Below, piece after piece: positions 35,892 to 44,592 of a stretch of DNA of 64,000 bases. Position numbers and translations under genes: made by a program. The notes under the pieces are model-generated. The model saw nothing but the letters and a program-made list of their open reading frames with translations. It was not told the origin of the DNA and did no database searches. Position 1 is the first letter of the stretch. Each line of letters begins with the position of its first letter. This DNA comes from Nitrospirota bacterium. Its GTDB lineage: Bacteria > Nitrospirota > Nitrospiria > SBBL01 > JAADHI01. Location: the NCBI GenBank assembly GCA_029261155.1, contig JAJDBW010000047.1, positions 124,001 through 188,000 on the forward strand. The letters run 5' to 3'.

Positions 35892-36989
35892 ATGACAAGC
35901 GAAGGCAAAATCAAGGTGCTTGAGATCAGCTCCTATCCCCCACCACGGGCGGGCTGGGGGGTTCGCGTTCAATTCGTAAAAAAGGGACTTGAGGCCCTCG
36001 GTCACGAGTGTCAGGTCTTGAACATTGGCAAGAGCCGGAAAATGAAGAGCCCCGAATTTGTCGGTGTGGAGAGTGGCTGGGATTATACGAAAAAGGTGTT
36101 TAATTTTTGTCGAAAAGGGTATTTGATTCACATGCATATGAACGGGCAATCGCCCAAGGGTCTGGTGCTTGCGCTCATCGCTGCGGGAGCGGGGCTTTTG
36201 CTCGGGAGGCGGTGTCTCTTGACCTTTCATGCGGGTGCGGACCAAAAGTTTTTCCCAAAAGAAAAAAGCAGCTTGGTCAGCCCTGTGTTCTCCATGCTCT
36301 TTCGAATGGCTCAGGGGATTATTTGCAATGACCGCGTCGTGAAAAATAAGATCCTTGAATACGGTATCGACGCGTCGAATGTTCACGCGATTCGCGCCTT
36401 TAGCCGTCAATATTTGGAAGTCCGGTCGGAAAACTTGCCGGAAGGCTTGGATGCATTTTTCGAAAAACACAATCCGATATTGGCCAGTTATCTTTTACTA
36501 AGGCCCACGTTTAACATAGACACCTTGTTTCATGCGATTAAAGCGCTTACCTCCACCTTTCCAGATTTGGGTCTTGTTGTGATGGGATCGAACACAACCT
36601 CGGACGATATGGACCCTTTGGATGTAAAGCGCCTCGAGGCGCGGCTCCAGTTGGAATCGCATATTTTTTGGGCGGGCGATTTGCCTCACGATCAATTTAT
36701 CACCATTCTTTCGAATGCGAAGGTTTACGTGCGAACCTATATTTATGATGGGGTCTCCTCTTCTGTGTTGGAAGCCTTGGCCTTGAAAGTTCCTGTCGTG
36801 GCCTGTGAAAATCCACATCGCCCACCGGGCGTTCTGCAATTTAAAAGTGGTGATTTGGAGGGTTTAACAGAAACCTTGCGCAATGTGCTCGAAAATTACG
36901 AAGCCTATAAATCCAAAATCGTCGCCCCTGAAATTAAAGACACGGTGAAGGATGAGGTCGATCTTTTAATCAAGGCCTATGCATCCTAA
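35892..36989 (+). CDS. Family 4 glycosyltransferase
   Basis: The 365-residue GT-B protein starts ISSYPPPRAGWGVRVQFVKKGLEALGHE, an N-terminal glycine-rich acceptor-domain loop. It carries YIYDGVSSSVLEALALKVPVVA in the donor site, where the last Glu of E-x7-E is kept and the first position is Asp. It begins directly after the heparinase-like stop. The donor and acceptor sugars cannot be deduced. A 92-base gap without an evident promoter follows before the sulfotransferase. Confidence 0.85.
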   Translation: MTSEGKIKVLEISSYPPPRAGWGVRVQFVKKGLEALGHECQVLNIGKSRKMKSPEFVGVESGWDYTKKVFNFCRKGYLIHMHMNGQSPKGLVLALIAAGAGLLLGRRCLLTFHAGADQKFFPKEKSSLVSPVFSMLFRMAQGIICNDRVVKNKILEYGIDASNVHAIRAFSRQYLEVRSENLPEGLDAFFEKHNPILASYLLLRPTFNIDTLFHAIKALTSTFPDLGLVVMGSNTTSDDMDPLDVKRLEARLQLESHIFWAGDLPHDQFITILSNAKVYVRTYIYDGVSSSVLEALALKVPVVACENPHRPPGVLQFKSGDLEGLTETLRNVLENYEAYKSKIVAPEIKDTVKDEVDLLIKAYAS

Positions 36990-37081
36990 ATCGAAGAGGT
37001 CTCTACTGTCTTTTAGTCGATTTACGATAAAACGTACAAGCCGAAAGATAAGCCGTCCTAAGGGTTTAGGGAGATTGGGTA

Positions 37082-38008
37082 ATGTCTAAAGAAAAAGCAA
37101 TTCGGATCGGCTATCTTGCCGGAACCAGCTACTGCGGATCGACGATGATGGCGCTCCTGACCAACAGCCATCCCCAAATTTCCAGTGTCGGTGAGGCCTG
37201 TCTCAATCGCGCCTTACAGCGGAAGGGAGGCAAGGATTACCAATGTTCTTGCGGTAAAAATTTATCGGAATGCGCCTTTTGGAATGAGGTGTTTCGCGCG
37301 GTTCATGAAAAAGGGTTTGAGCTTAGCGCAAAGAATTGGACCTACGATTATCGATATAAGAACCCCATCCTCCATAAGTTGCTCACCTTATATCCATCTA
37401 TCCCACAATACAGGGCGTTCCAGGAACTAATTGGTGTGCTCTTCCCCGGCCACTTAAAACGGATAGAGCACATACAGCGCGTGAATGTGGCCTTTGTTCG
37501 TTCGGTCTTGGATTTAACGAAGAGCGAGGTTTTTTTCGACACTTCTAAGGCCTTAATGCGCTTATCCTTTTTACTCGAAAATCCGGAATTCGATGTCCGG
37601 GTGGTTAGGATCATTAGGGATGTTCGGGCCTTTGCCAGTTCGGGCCTTAAGCGCGGAGAGCCCTTAACGCGGGCCGCCGAGCATTGGAGGAACTATCAGC
37701 AAGGGGCGCATTATTTAACCGCTTCAATGGCAGAAGACAAGGTGATGATCCTTCGCTATGAGGATCTGTGTAAAAACCCAAGCCAAGCTTTGCAAGGGGT
37801 TTATCGTTTTTTAGGGCTTGAGGACTATGATCCGCCGGAAGCCGTCGATTGGAACAACCATCATATTATTGGGAACAGTATTCGCCTACGAGATCAGCTC
37901 AAAGTCCGTCTTGATGAGAGTTGGCGGACAAAATTGAGCAAGGCCGAACTAGACACTGTGTTGAAGATCGCGGGGAGAATCAACACAAGCTTGGGCTATA
38001 CTGATTAA
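37082..38008 (+). CDS. Sulfotransferase family protein
   Basis: The 308-residue protein has the PAPS 5'-phosphosulfate loop in the form GTSYCGSTMMALLTNSHP, the 3'-phosphate-binding segment VVRIIRDVRAFASSGLKRG and, in between, the CSCGKNLSECAFWNEV cysteine cluster that is characteristic of bacterial sulfotransferases in glycan loci. It transfers sulfate from PAPS to a hydroxyl. The APS kinase CysC encoded in the same block would supply PAPS. The likely acceptor is the exopolysaccharide or a surface glycolipid. Confidence 0.87.
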   Translation: MSKEKAIRIGYLAGTSYCGSTMMALLTNSHPQISSVGEACLNRALQRKGGKDYQCSCGKNLSECAFWNEVFRAVHEKGFELSAKNWTYDYRYKNPILHKLLTLYPSIPQYRAFQELIGVLFPGHLKRIEHIQRVNVAFVRSVLDLTKSEVFFDTSKALMRLSFLLENPEFDVRVVRIIRDVRAFASSGLKRGEPLTRAAEHWRNYQQGAHYLTASMAEDKVMILRYEDLCKNPSQALQGVYRFLGLEDYDPPEAVDWNNHHIIGNSIRLRDQLKVRLDESWRTKLSKAELDTVLKIAGRINTSLGYTD

Positions 38009-38065
38009 GGGAGATTTAGGATTCTGAGGCCAGAAGACAAAACGAATGGAAGCGATAAAGGAAAA

Positions 38066-39211
38066 ATGAAGATCTTATACCATCATCGAACGCTTGGAGA
38101 CGGCGCAGAGGGAATCCATGTCGCCGAGATTGTTAATGCCTTTCGAAGCTTGGGGCATGAAGTCAAAGTTGTTTCGTTGATCGGCGAGAAAACCAATGTC
38201 CGGTCGGCTTCTCAAAGCCGATGGTCCTTTATAAAAAAGCTGATGCCGGGTTTTCTATTTGAGCTCGGCGAGATGGCCTATAACATCCAAGGTTACCTGA
38301 AGCTTTCTCGTGCCGTGAAACAGTTTAAGCCGGATTTTATTTATGACCGTTACGTGAGCTACAATTATTCCGCTGTCGCCGTAGGCCGGCGTTACAAATT
38401 GCCGACGATACTCGAAGTGAATTCTCCTTATTCCTATCAAAAACAGACCTTTGATGAAAGGCTCTATTTCAGTCGCGTGTCACGATTTTTTGAAAGGAAA
38501 ATTTGCGAGGATGCGCGTTCGGTGATTGTGGTCTCTAGTCCCCTAAAGCACTTCTTGACCTCGATCGGTGTACCGCAAAGTAAGATTGTGGTGATGCCAA
38601 ACGGCGCGAACACCGAGTTGTTTAACCCCTCGATCAGTGGAGAAGACCTTCGTCAGCACTATGGTTTGGGTGGCAAGGTGGTGATTGGATTCACAGGTAT
38701 TCTCAGGCCTTGGCATGGTGTGGATTTGTTAATTACCGCATTTGCCGGGCTCCTAAAGAACTGGCCGGATCTGCATTTGTTGATTGTGGGGGATGGACCG
38801 ATTCGTGCCGAGCTGGAAGCCTTGATCGTTGAACATCAACTATCCGATCGGGTGACGATCACGGGGCGGCAGCCCCATGAAAAGGTCCGGAAATTTATCG
38901 CCGTAATGGATGTCGCGGTCAGTCCGAAGGCCACCTTTTACGCCTCTCCAATGAAGATCTTGGAATACATGGCGATGGGAAAAGTGGTCGTAGCGCCGGA
39001 TATGGAAAATATCAGAGATATTTTAAGTCACGAAGAAAATGGACTCCTTTTTGAGCCAGGAAATGCCAAAGACCTTGCGGCGGTCCTAGAAAAGCTTTTG
39101 GCCGATCCAGAATGCCGAGAAAAACTTGGTCGGTCGGCGCTGAAAAAGATCGAGACGGAACGCACCTGGTTACACAATGCCCAAGCGGTTATCCGCTTAG
39201 TTCAACGCTAA
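38066..39211 (+). CDS. Family 4 glycosyltransferase
   Basis: The 381-residue GT-B enzyme opens MKILYHHRTLGDGAEGIHVAEIV and has IGFTGILRPWHGVDLLI at the start of the donor domain, DGPIRAELEA, and SPKATFYASPMKILEYMAMGK as its E-x7-E-like segment. A GATAAAGGAAAA ribosome site precedes the ATG. It is the last gene of the plus-strand polysaccharide block; a 178-base convergent gap separates it from the minus-strand secreted lyase. Confidence 0.87.
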   Translation: MKILYHHRTLGDGAEGIHVAEIVNAFRSLGHEVKVVSLIGEKTNVRSASQSRWSFIKKLMPGFLFELGEMAYNIQGYLKLSRAVKQFKPDFIYDRYVSYNYSAVAVGRRYKLPTILEVNSPYSYQKQTFDERLYFSRVSRFFERKICEDARSVIVVSSPLKHFLTSIGVPQSKIVVMPNGANTELFNPSISGEDLRQHYGLGGKVVIGFTGILRPWHGVDLLITAFAGLLKNWPDLHLLIVGDGPIRAELEALIVEHQLSDRVTITGRQPHEKVRKFIAVMDVAVSPKATFYASPMKILEYMAMGKVVVAPDMENIRDILSHEENGLLFEPGNAKDLAAVLEKLLADPECREKLGRSALKKIETERTWLHNAQAVIRLVQR

Positions 39212-39389
39212 TACTTCGGCTTGTTTTCGAGCCTGAACAATTTTCAAGGTAGTGATATGAATCGCTCCAAGTCCCAACCCACCTGATTTGCCAGCACCTC
39301 CTCTATTGCCGATGTTCAAGCGGCCTTTCCTTTTTTCCAAAGCATAAACCTTCTATCCACTTCATCCTTCGATCATTCCTCGGCAAGCC

Positions 39390-41981
39390 CTATTGAATAC
39401 TGAGGTTCACTGGCGCGGTCGGTGGTGTGGTATCAGATGAAATGGTTAAACCTTCCAGCGAAAAGTTGAGCACCCCGTTGCTATTGGATGCCACAGAAAC
39501 CCCTCCGCTCGCGGGTGTTGTGCTGATTGTTACCGTCGTATCGCTGGTCCCGGATGTGGTGGTAATGTGGAAGGTTGTCGAGGGCTTCATGTTGACTAAT
39601 AGATGCTTTGATTTCGACGCAGCGGGAAAAAATTGATAGCTGCTCGAATTGACCGTAAGGACATCCGATGCGTTTTTTGCGAAGAGGACGACCCACTGAT
39701 TGACGGTGTCATTGACATGCGCACCGGACATTTTGTTGTCGCTTGAATTCAAGAGCGTTGTCTGTGACATTGCCGAGAGGGAATTGGCATCCCCGAACTG
39801 GATGACATTGAGGAAGGTGTCATAGTTTTGTGCGTTTATCGGCCGTACCTCGATTCTGCCCCAGCCGAGATATTCGTGCATGGCGGGCGTCATTGCCGGG
39901 GCGCCCCAGGGCGTCGTTCCGTCATCGTCTCCGCTCTGGTATTCTTGTCCGGCGCCGCCCAGGGCGTTTATGCGAACCGCACTCGGCAAGAGCGTTTTCA
40001 TGTAAAACTTACCGTGTGTGTCCGCCGACTCAAAACGGGAAGTCGAGAGCGAGCCGCGTTTGTTGGTTAAACTCATCGTCGTGGTATTTGTGGAGGTCCA
40101 TTTCCCTGTCCGTGGGTTTGAGGCACTTCCGTTTTCAAAGACGGGTTTTTCCGGAATCCAGATCTTCCATATCTTTTCATCCGTGCTGGGATTAAGTACG
40201 TTTAAACGGTCGAAGACAACCACAAACTCTTTATTCGTTGCACCGCTTAAATAAACGAATTCTCTTTGTGAAATGTCTGCAGTCGCGGAGAGCCAGCGGT
40301 TCGAATTGTCGTAGGCAATGTAATTATAATCTGGGCTGTTTAATGTCTCCGCAATGACCGTTCCCGCGATCCTCGGGGGTTTGGGAATGCCGCGGGCGAC
40401 CCAGAAGGGGTCGTCATCGTCTTTATCGTAATCGAGTCCAGGGTCAGACGTGCCTTTGTGAATGCCAATGGCATTATCAAAGAAAGAGGGTCGGCCATAT
40501 CCTTCTTTATCGAGAAGTGCATCTCCGCTTTTTGAATTGGCTGGTTTTAGGATTAGGTTTCCGTATTTATGGATACTAAATTGGCCGACGTCACTGGTAT
40601 CGTGTCCGTACAACATGTAGTTCTTTGCCCAGAAGACCACTTGGCTGTCACCGCTTCCATAGCCGGATTTCATCACAACCTCACCGAGTCCGAGTTTTTG
40701 CGTTTTTGTAATATTCATTTGATCGGGTGTCTTTTTTGTGATGTCTCTGTCTCCATAGATGAACCAATAAAGGACTGCGTTTGTCCAAGTTCCTCCATAG
40801 TCTGTGATCACCCCATCACAAGCATCAGGAATGGCATCATTATAAACCCACTTCGCGAGCGCGGCATTTGGATTTCCAGAATGCCTGAGCATGCCTGCAT
40901 TCAGAATGGACGTTTTACATTCAGGACCCGGAATGCCACCCGAAATGTCTCCCCATCTCTCTAAATAGGGTGGACACGCGCTGTTCCCACCGGATCCGCA
41001 TTCTTTTAAGAGGCTGTGCGGTTTTAGGTTTGAAGCTAAGAAGATAGAGTAAGTACTAAAATATGGCGTAGAAGAGATGTAGTCTGTCCCTAAAGCACTA
41101 GAAAACATTGAGAATGCGAAACTTAGGTTTAAAAATCCATCACGAAGATATCCGCCAGAACTTTCATGCCATCCCGTTCCATCTGGGTAAAAACGGCTCA
41201 ACTCCACCATTACGCGATCAAACCAAATGGTATGGAAAGCATCATACATTTCAGCTTGTTTAGGGTCTGCGATCTCGGGATCATTGTAAAAAGCTAAGAT
41301 ACCGAGAATGTCTTCGAGATTCGCGGATGTTTTATTATTTGCCATAAAATACTTTTTGGAGGCGGAAATGGGCTGAGTTAAAAGGTTTGGGACATCATAC
41401 TTAATGTCGTAGTTAGAGATAAATGCATTGATAATAGCGGTTCGATCCGGACCACTCATGTAAGCGTAACACCAATCATAGGTGACCATCGCGGACAAAA
41501 AAAGCGTTTCAGGGTAGCCACGTCCAAGACGTCCGTGTTCCTGTTGTTCTGAAGTAATGGCCGGTGGATTACTAATAAATGATAACTGTGTCTTGGCATA
41601 GAATACAGCCTTATTGCAAAACTCTTGTGGCGTATCTAGATCTTGGGCAAAAGTAAATCCTTTGCTTTGCATCTGTGCGGGATCAAGTAAAGCCATGAAG
41701 GCATAATTTAAACCGCCCCACTCATTTTCGATTTTCGATGCCTTTTGGAAATCGTTTAATCCTGTATTCGGGTCATTTAAGAGCTCAATAAAGTCCTGAA
41801 ACTCCGTCGCATAGTGAGTTTTAATTCTGTCTCTCAGTGCGGGGAGATCGTTCGCCGTTAAAAAAAGCCGTGGATGTTGGCCTAAGGCAAGCGGACTGGT
41901 CGGAGGGGGTGTTGCCGTGTGCCCGCTTACGGAAGTTAAAAAGATAAATAGCACTGTGAATACGGTTGCAAATTTATTCAT
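39390..41981 (-). CDS. Secreted heparinase II/III-like lyase with TPP tail
   Basis: This 863-residue exported protein has a signal peptide at residues 1-23 (MNKFATVFTVLFIFLTSVSG, cleavage near HTA-T). An (alpha/alpha) toroid starts with LGQHPRLFLTANDLPALRDR and contains GWHESSGGYLRDGFLNLSFA. A beta-sandwich follows with YGHDTSDVGQFSIHKYG and REFVYLSGATNKEFVVVFDR. The C-terminus has a small beta-rich stretch and ends SDTTPPTAPVNLSIQ, which looks like the first residues of an FN3 domain. It may cleave the uronate- or sulfate-containing polymer outside the cell. It lies 61 bases downstream of the beta-helix gene and is probably co-transcribed with it. Confidence 0.8.
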   Translation of the reverse strand: MNKFATVFTVLFIFLTSVSGHTATPPPTSPLALGQHPRLFLTANDLPALRDRIKTHYATEFQDFIELLNDPNTGLNDFQKASKIENEWGGLNYAFMALLDPAQMQSKGFTFAQDLDTPQEFCNKAVFYAKTQLSFISNPPAITSEQQEHGRLGRGYPETLFLSAMVTYDWCYAYMSGPDRTAIINAFISNYDIKYDVPNLLTQPISASKKYFMANNKTSANLEDILGILAFYNDPEIADPKQAEMYDAFHTIWFDRVMVELSRFYPDGTGWHESSGGYLRDGFLNLSFAFSMFSSALGTDYISSTPYFSTYSIFLASNLKPHSLLKECGSGGNSACPPYLERWGDISGGIPGPECKTSILNAGMLRHSGNPNAALAKWVYNDAIPDACDGVITDYGGTWTNAVLYWFIYGDRDITKKTPDQMNITKTQKLGLGEVVMKSGYGSGDSQVVFWAKNYMLYGHDTSDVGQFSIHKYGNLILKPANSKSGDALLDKEGYGRPSFFDNAIGIHKGTSDPGLDYDKDDDDPFWVARGIPKPPRIAGTVIAETLNSPDYNYIAYDNSNRWLSATADISQREFVYLSGATNKEFVVVFDRLNVLNPSTDEKIWKIWIPEKPVFENGSASNPRTGKWTSTNTTTMSLTNKRGSLSTSRFESADTHGKFYMKTLLPSAVRINALGGAGQEYQSGDDDGTTPWGAPAMTPAMHEYLGWGRIEVRPINAQNYDTFLNVIQFGDANSLSAMSQTTLLNSSDNKMSGAHVNDTVNQWVVLFAKNASDVLTVNSSSYQFFPAASKSKHLLVNMKPSTTFHITTTSGTSDTTVTISTTPASGGVSVASNSNGVLNFSLEGLTISSDTTPPTAPVNLSIQ

Positions 41982-42042
41982 CGCGATTGTTGTCCTTTCT
42001 TTACATAAACCAAACGAAGTCTTCCTGATCGATTACTGATTG

Positions 42043-43461
42043 TTAGCCCGAAATTTGGAGCCCTGTCGGGGTGGACGGGGGCGTCGTGTCTTGTCCTGGG
42101 TTGTGCTCAAGGGCTCCGAGATCCGGCGCCGAACCATTGTAATTGAAACCGGCGAGGGTGCCCGCATCAATCGCCGGGCTCCCTGTCTTTAAACGATAGT
42201 CGTGACTGCCTAGCCCTTCGAATAGCGGGTCGCTTCCGCTTGTGTCGCTTCCATGACTCAAGCTGCCCGCGCTGCTTTGAAACCACCCATTGTGACTGAT
42301 GTCTAGGTTCGAGAAGGGGGATTTTATGGATGGGTTTCCCGAAAGGTAAACCAAATTATTTTTCATCAGGCCGCCGTCAACGCTCGGGACGGAGCCGCCA
42401 AGCCCGGATTCGAATCGAAACGCGTTCGATCCGATATTCACGAGCGTATTGTTGACAACGGTCAGGTTTTTCAGGCCGTCGAACTTTAATGCGTATGAAG
42501 TCATATCGTAGATGATGTTTTTAATGACGCTGTTGTTCTCTTGTATAAAGGACGCGCCGCCTTCCTGCCGCATTTCAATTCCCGACAATCCATCACCGAT
42601 TCTGTTTTCTTCGATCGTGATATTCCGGCAGCCCTTTTGGACAACAATCGTTTTATTGTTTTTGTAGCCTGTCATGGTGTTGCCTTTAACCAGTACCGTG
42701 TCGCCGGCTTTAAAATCGAGTGCATTTTCCGTTTGCCCGCTTTGGCTTGATCCATCGATAAAGACATTGTCCAGGATCTGGATGTTTTTCGCATAGCTCG
42801 TAATCGCTTGCCCCGTTTCTCCAAAGATCTGAATGCCGTCACCGCTGCACTTTTCTATTGTGTTGCCTCTGATCATAATGTCGGTAATCGAGGGGCTTCG
42901 GTCCGTATCGATCATGATGCAATGGGCATCGCGCCGCGTGCCGCCGTCAATCCAGAAAAAGTTGTGGATGTAGGAATCCTCAATGGTGATGAAGGTTGCA
43001 TTTTCTATCGAGATGCCTTCTCGCTGGCCATTTCGAATTTCTAGGTTGCGAAGTACGATATGGTCACCATTCACCTTAATGGCATCCGAGGTGGCGTTGC
43101 CTTGATCCACGGTGAGATCTTGAAAAACCCAGTAATCCCGGTTTAAGTTGAGTCGCGTCCCTGCCGTCCCCGTGATGACGACTTTCTCGTTGGGGTAAGC
43201 CTTTACGATCATTTCTTGTGTGGTATTTCCATTTATCGGAAGGGAGAGCCCCTCGTTGTAGATTAGTCCCACGCTATTGCCTCGAATTAAAAGCGTATCA
43301 CCGGGGCTTAGGCGATCGATCCCTTCCTGAATGCTTTTAAAAGGCGAAGTGTTTGATCCATTGCCACTGGAGGATACACGATTATCGGTGTAATAGTCGG
43401 CTGCAAAAAGTGGAAGGCTTTGCAGTAGGATAAAAACGGTGCTTAATAGAATACGAAAAAT
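42043..43461 (-). CDS. Secreted right-handed parallel beta-helix protein with TPP tail, ATT start
   Basis: Read from an ATT at 43461, this 472-residue protein begins with a signal peptide (IFRILLSTVFILLQSLPLFA-ADYY). It then forms coils of a right-handed parallel beta-helix (FKSIQEGIDRLSPGDTLLIRG, VLRNLEIRNGQREGISIENA, ITIEDSYIHNF, IMIRGNTIEKCSGDGI), as in pectate-lyase-like and alginate-epimerase-like proteins. It ends PGQDTTPPSTPTGLQISG. A perfect AAGGAGG (43473-43467) stands five bases before the ATT. No ATG, GTG or TTG in frame gives a signal peptide; the upstream ATG at 43641 adds 60 non-coding-like residues and lies before the candidate promoter. It probably binds, epimerises or cleaves a polysaccharide. 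Confidence 0.75.
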   Translation of the reverse strand: MFRILLSTVFILLQSLPLFAADYYTDNRVSSSGNGSNTSPFKSIQEGIDRLSPGDTLLIRGNSVGLIYNEGLSLPINGNTTQEMIVKAYPNEKVVITGTAGTRLNLNRDYWVFQDLTVDQGNATSDAIKVNGDHIVLRNLEIRNGQREGISIENATFITIEDSYIHNFFWIDGGTRRDAHCIMIDTDRSPSITDIMIRGNTIEKCSGDGIQIFGETGQAITSYAKNIQILDNVFIDGSSQSGQTENALDFKAGDTVLVKGNTMTGYKNNKTIVVQKGCRNITIEENRIGDGLSGIEMRQEGGASFIQENNSVIKNIIYDMTSYALKFDGLKNLTVVNNTLVNIGSNAFRFESGLGGSVPSVDGGLMKNNLVYLSGNPSIKSPFSNLDISHNGWFQSSAGSLSHGSDTSGSDPLFEGLGSHDYRLKTGSPAIDAGTLAGFNYNGSAPDLGALEHNPGQDTTPPSTPTGLQISG

Positions 43462-43568
43462 GGCAACCTCCTTGGCATGGGCAAAATACTGTAACGCACC
43501 GGGACCTCTAAAATCCAAGGGACAGTGTTCAGCGATATTATAAAATGAACGTAGCCGAATATGGAAAA

Positions 43569-43582
43569 GCAATTTGTACGCC
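43569..43582 (-). promoter_or_regulatory. Candidate sigma-54 (-24/-12) promoter of the beta-helix gene
   Basis: On the minus strand AGGCGTACAAATTGCT has GG (43582-43581), ten bases, then GC (43570-43569), and a full TTGCT -12 half. The -24 half keeps GGC but is otherwise weak. The start of transcription would be near 43557, leaving a leader of about 97 bases to the ATT start at 43461. The layout resembles that upstream of the other TPP-tailed gene at 2899. Confidence 0.38.
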
Positions 43583-43736
43583 TCTCGGTTATTTCTAGGC
43601 TTAAAAGCAAACAGTTTACTATTATTGTTGAAATATCCCAATTCTGGCCCTGGATTTACGCTCGGTCTCGACCTTTAGGGTAATCGAGTTGGTAATGGGC
43701 GTTCTAGTATTGTGGAGTTATCTTCAGCATGATCAA

Positions 43737-43751
43737 TGGCAAATCCCTTGC
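43737..43751 (+). promoter_or_regulatory. Sigma-54-like element with no obvious gene
   Basis: TGGCAAATCCCTTGC matches TGGCA and TTGC of the RpoN consensus with exact GG-N10-GC spacing, the best such match I found in the window. It points toward rnpB. The only thing directly downstream is a 25-codon frame at 43781-43858 (MKTFVFLIDRKEV...), with a weak ribosome site. It may be fortuitous or drive an unannotated short transcript. Confidence 0.3.
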
Positions 43752-44169
43752 CCGTATTCCTAGACGCATAGGGTTAAATCATGAAGACATTTGTATTTTT
43801 GATAGATAGAAAGGAGGTCCGTGAAGTCGTTAATCTCAATGTAAACAAGCCCCTTTAAAGTTTTAAGTCCTTTTTGGAGCAATGGCTTGCCCAGCTCATT
43901 TTACTTTTATGGTCGAGTCGATAACCCACCATCTGTCACGAAAACGCGAACTCGGCCATTGCCTCGTGCTGGGGATCAAGTTGTTCTGAGCTTAGCAGAA
44001 GATATAAGCAATTGCTATTGAAGATTAATTTGTCTCAGTGCAACGACAAGAAATACAGAAAAAGTGCGATTGAGGGTTTACCTTATCAAATAACGGTCGT
44101 CTCCCTTTGGCGACAGAGAGGCGAACCCAGGGTCCATCCTTTTGATTTGTGGTCTTGATGCCTCCTCAC

Positions 44170-44197
44170 TTGCAGTCAGGGCTAGGCTCGGCATAAT
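44170..44197 (+). promoter_or_regulatory. Sigma-70 promoter of rnpB
   Basis: TTGCAG (44170-44175) and CATAAT (44192-44197) are 16 bases apart and place the transcription start at about 44203-44205, which coincides with the base of the P1 helix of the RNase P RNA. The agreement between promoter position and RNA 5' end supports the call. Confidence 0.6.
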
Positions 44198-44202
44198 ATA
44201 AA

Positions 44203-44592
44203 GGCGCTTGAAGCTGCACGGATGACCGCGCTTCGTCTTTTGGCGGGGGGAGGAAAGTCCGAGCTCCACAGGGCAGGGTGGTCGCTAACGGCGACTGGGG
44301 GTGACCCTAAGGAAAGTGCCACAGAAAATAAACCGCCCGCCTCGGCGGGTAAGGGTGAAACGGCGAGGTAAGAGCTCACCGCTTCGGTGGCGACATCGAA
44401 GGCAGGGCAAACCCCACCCGGAGCAAGACCAAATAGAGACACAAGAAGCTGGTTCGCCGGTTTCGAAGGGCGGCCCGCCCAAGGTGTCCGGGTTCGGTCG
44501 CTAGAACCCGATGGCAACATCGGGTCCAGAGAAATGGTCATCACCCCGGTTTTGCCGGGGAACAGAACTCGGCTTATGTGCAACTTCAGCTT
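44203..44592 (+). ncRNA. rnpB: RNase P RNA (class A)
   Basis: This is the catalytic RNA of ribonuclease P, which matures tRNA 5' ends. The universally conserved P4 5' strand and flanks appear as GAGGAAAGTCCGAGCTCC (from 44250), with ACAGGGCAGGGTGG after it. The distal strand is ACAGAACTCGGCTTA (44563-44577). P1 forms between TGAAGCTGCAC (44209-44219) and GTGCAACTTCA (44578-44588) with one G-U pair. The length of about 390 nucleotides and the internal layout fit the ancestral bacterial type A. A strong terminator follows directly. Confidence 0.96.

Larger units (their letters stand above)
43462..44169. other. Intergenic region between the beta-helix gene and rnpB
   Basis: About 700 bases without a recognisable protein family on either strand. 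It holds the minus-strand leader and candidate promoter of the beta-helix gene (43462-43582), a plus-strand GG-N10-GC element at 43737-43751, and a possible 25-codon frame at 43781-43858. From about 43860 to 44160 the sequence looks like decayed coding DNA, but I could not assign it. The rnpB promoter lies at its right edge. Confidence 0.5.

Noticed and set aside
43462-43641. Longer reading of the beta-helix gene from ATG 43641
   Set aside because: The extra 60 residues look untranslated, would bury the signal peptide and lie upstream of the candidate promoter; the AAGGAGG-ATT start explains the data better.
43860-44160. Possible transposase remnant left of rnpB
   Set aside because: Short open stretches exist in several frames, but none shows a DDE motif, a terminal inverted repeat or any recognisable domain.
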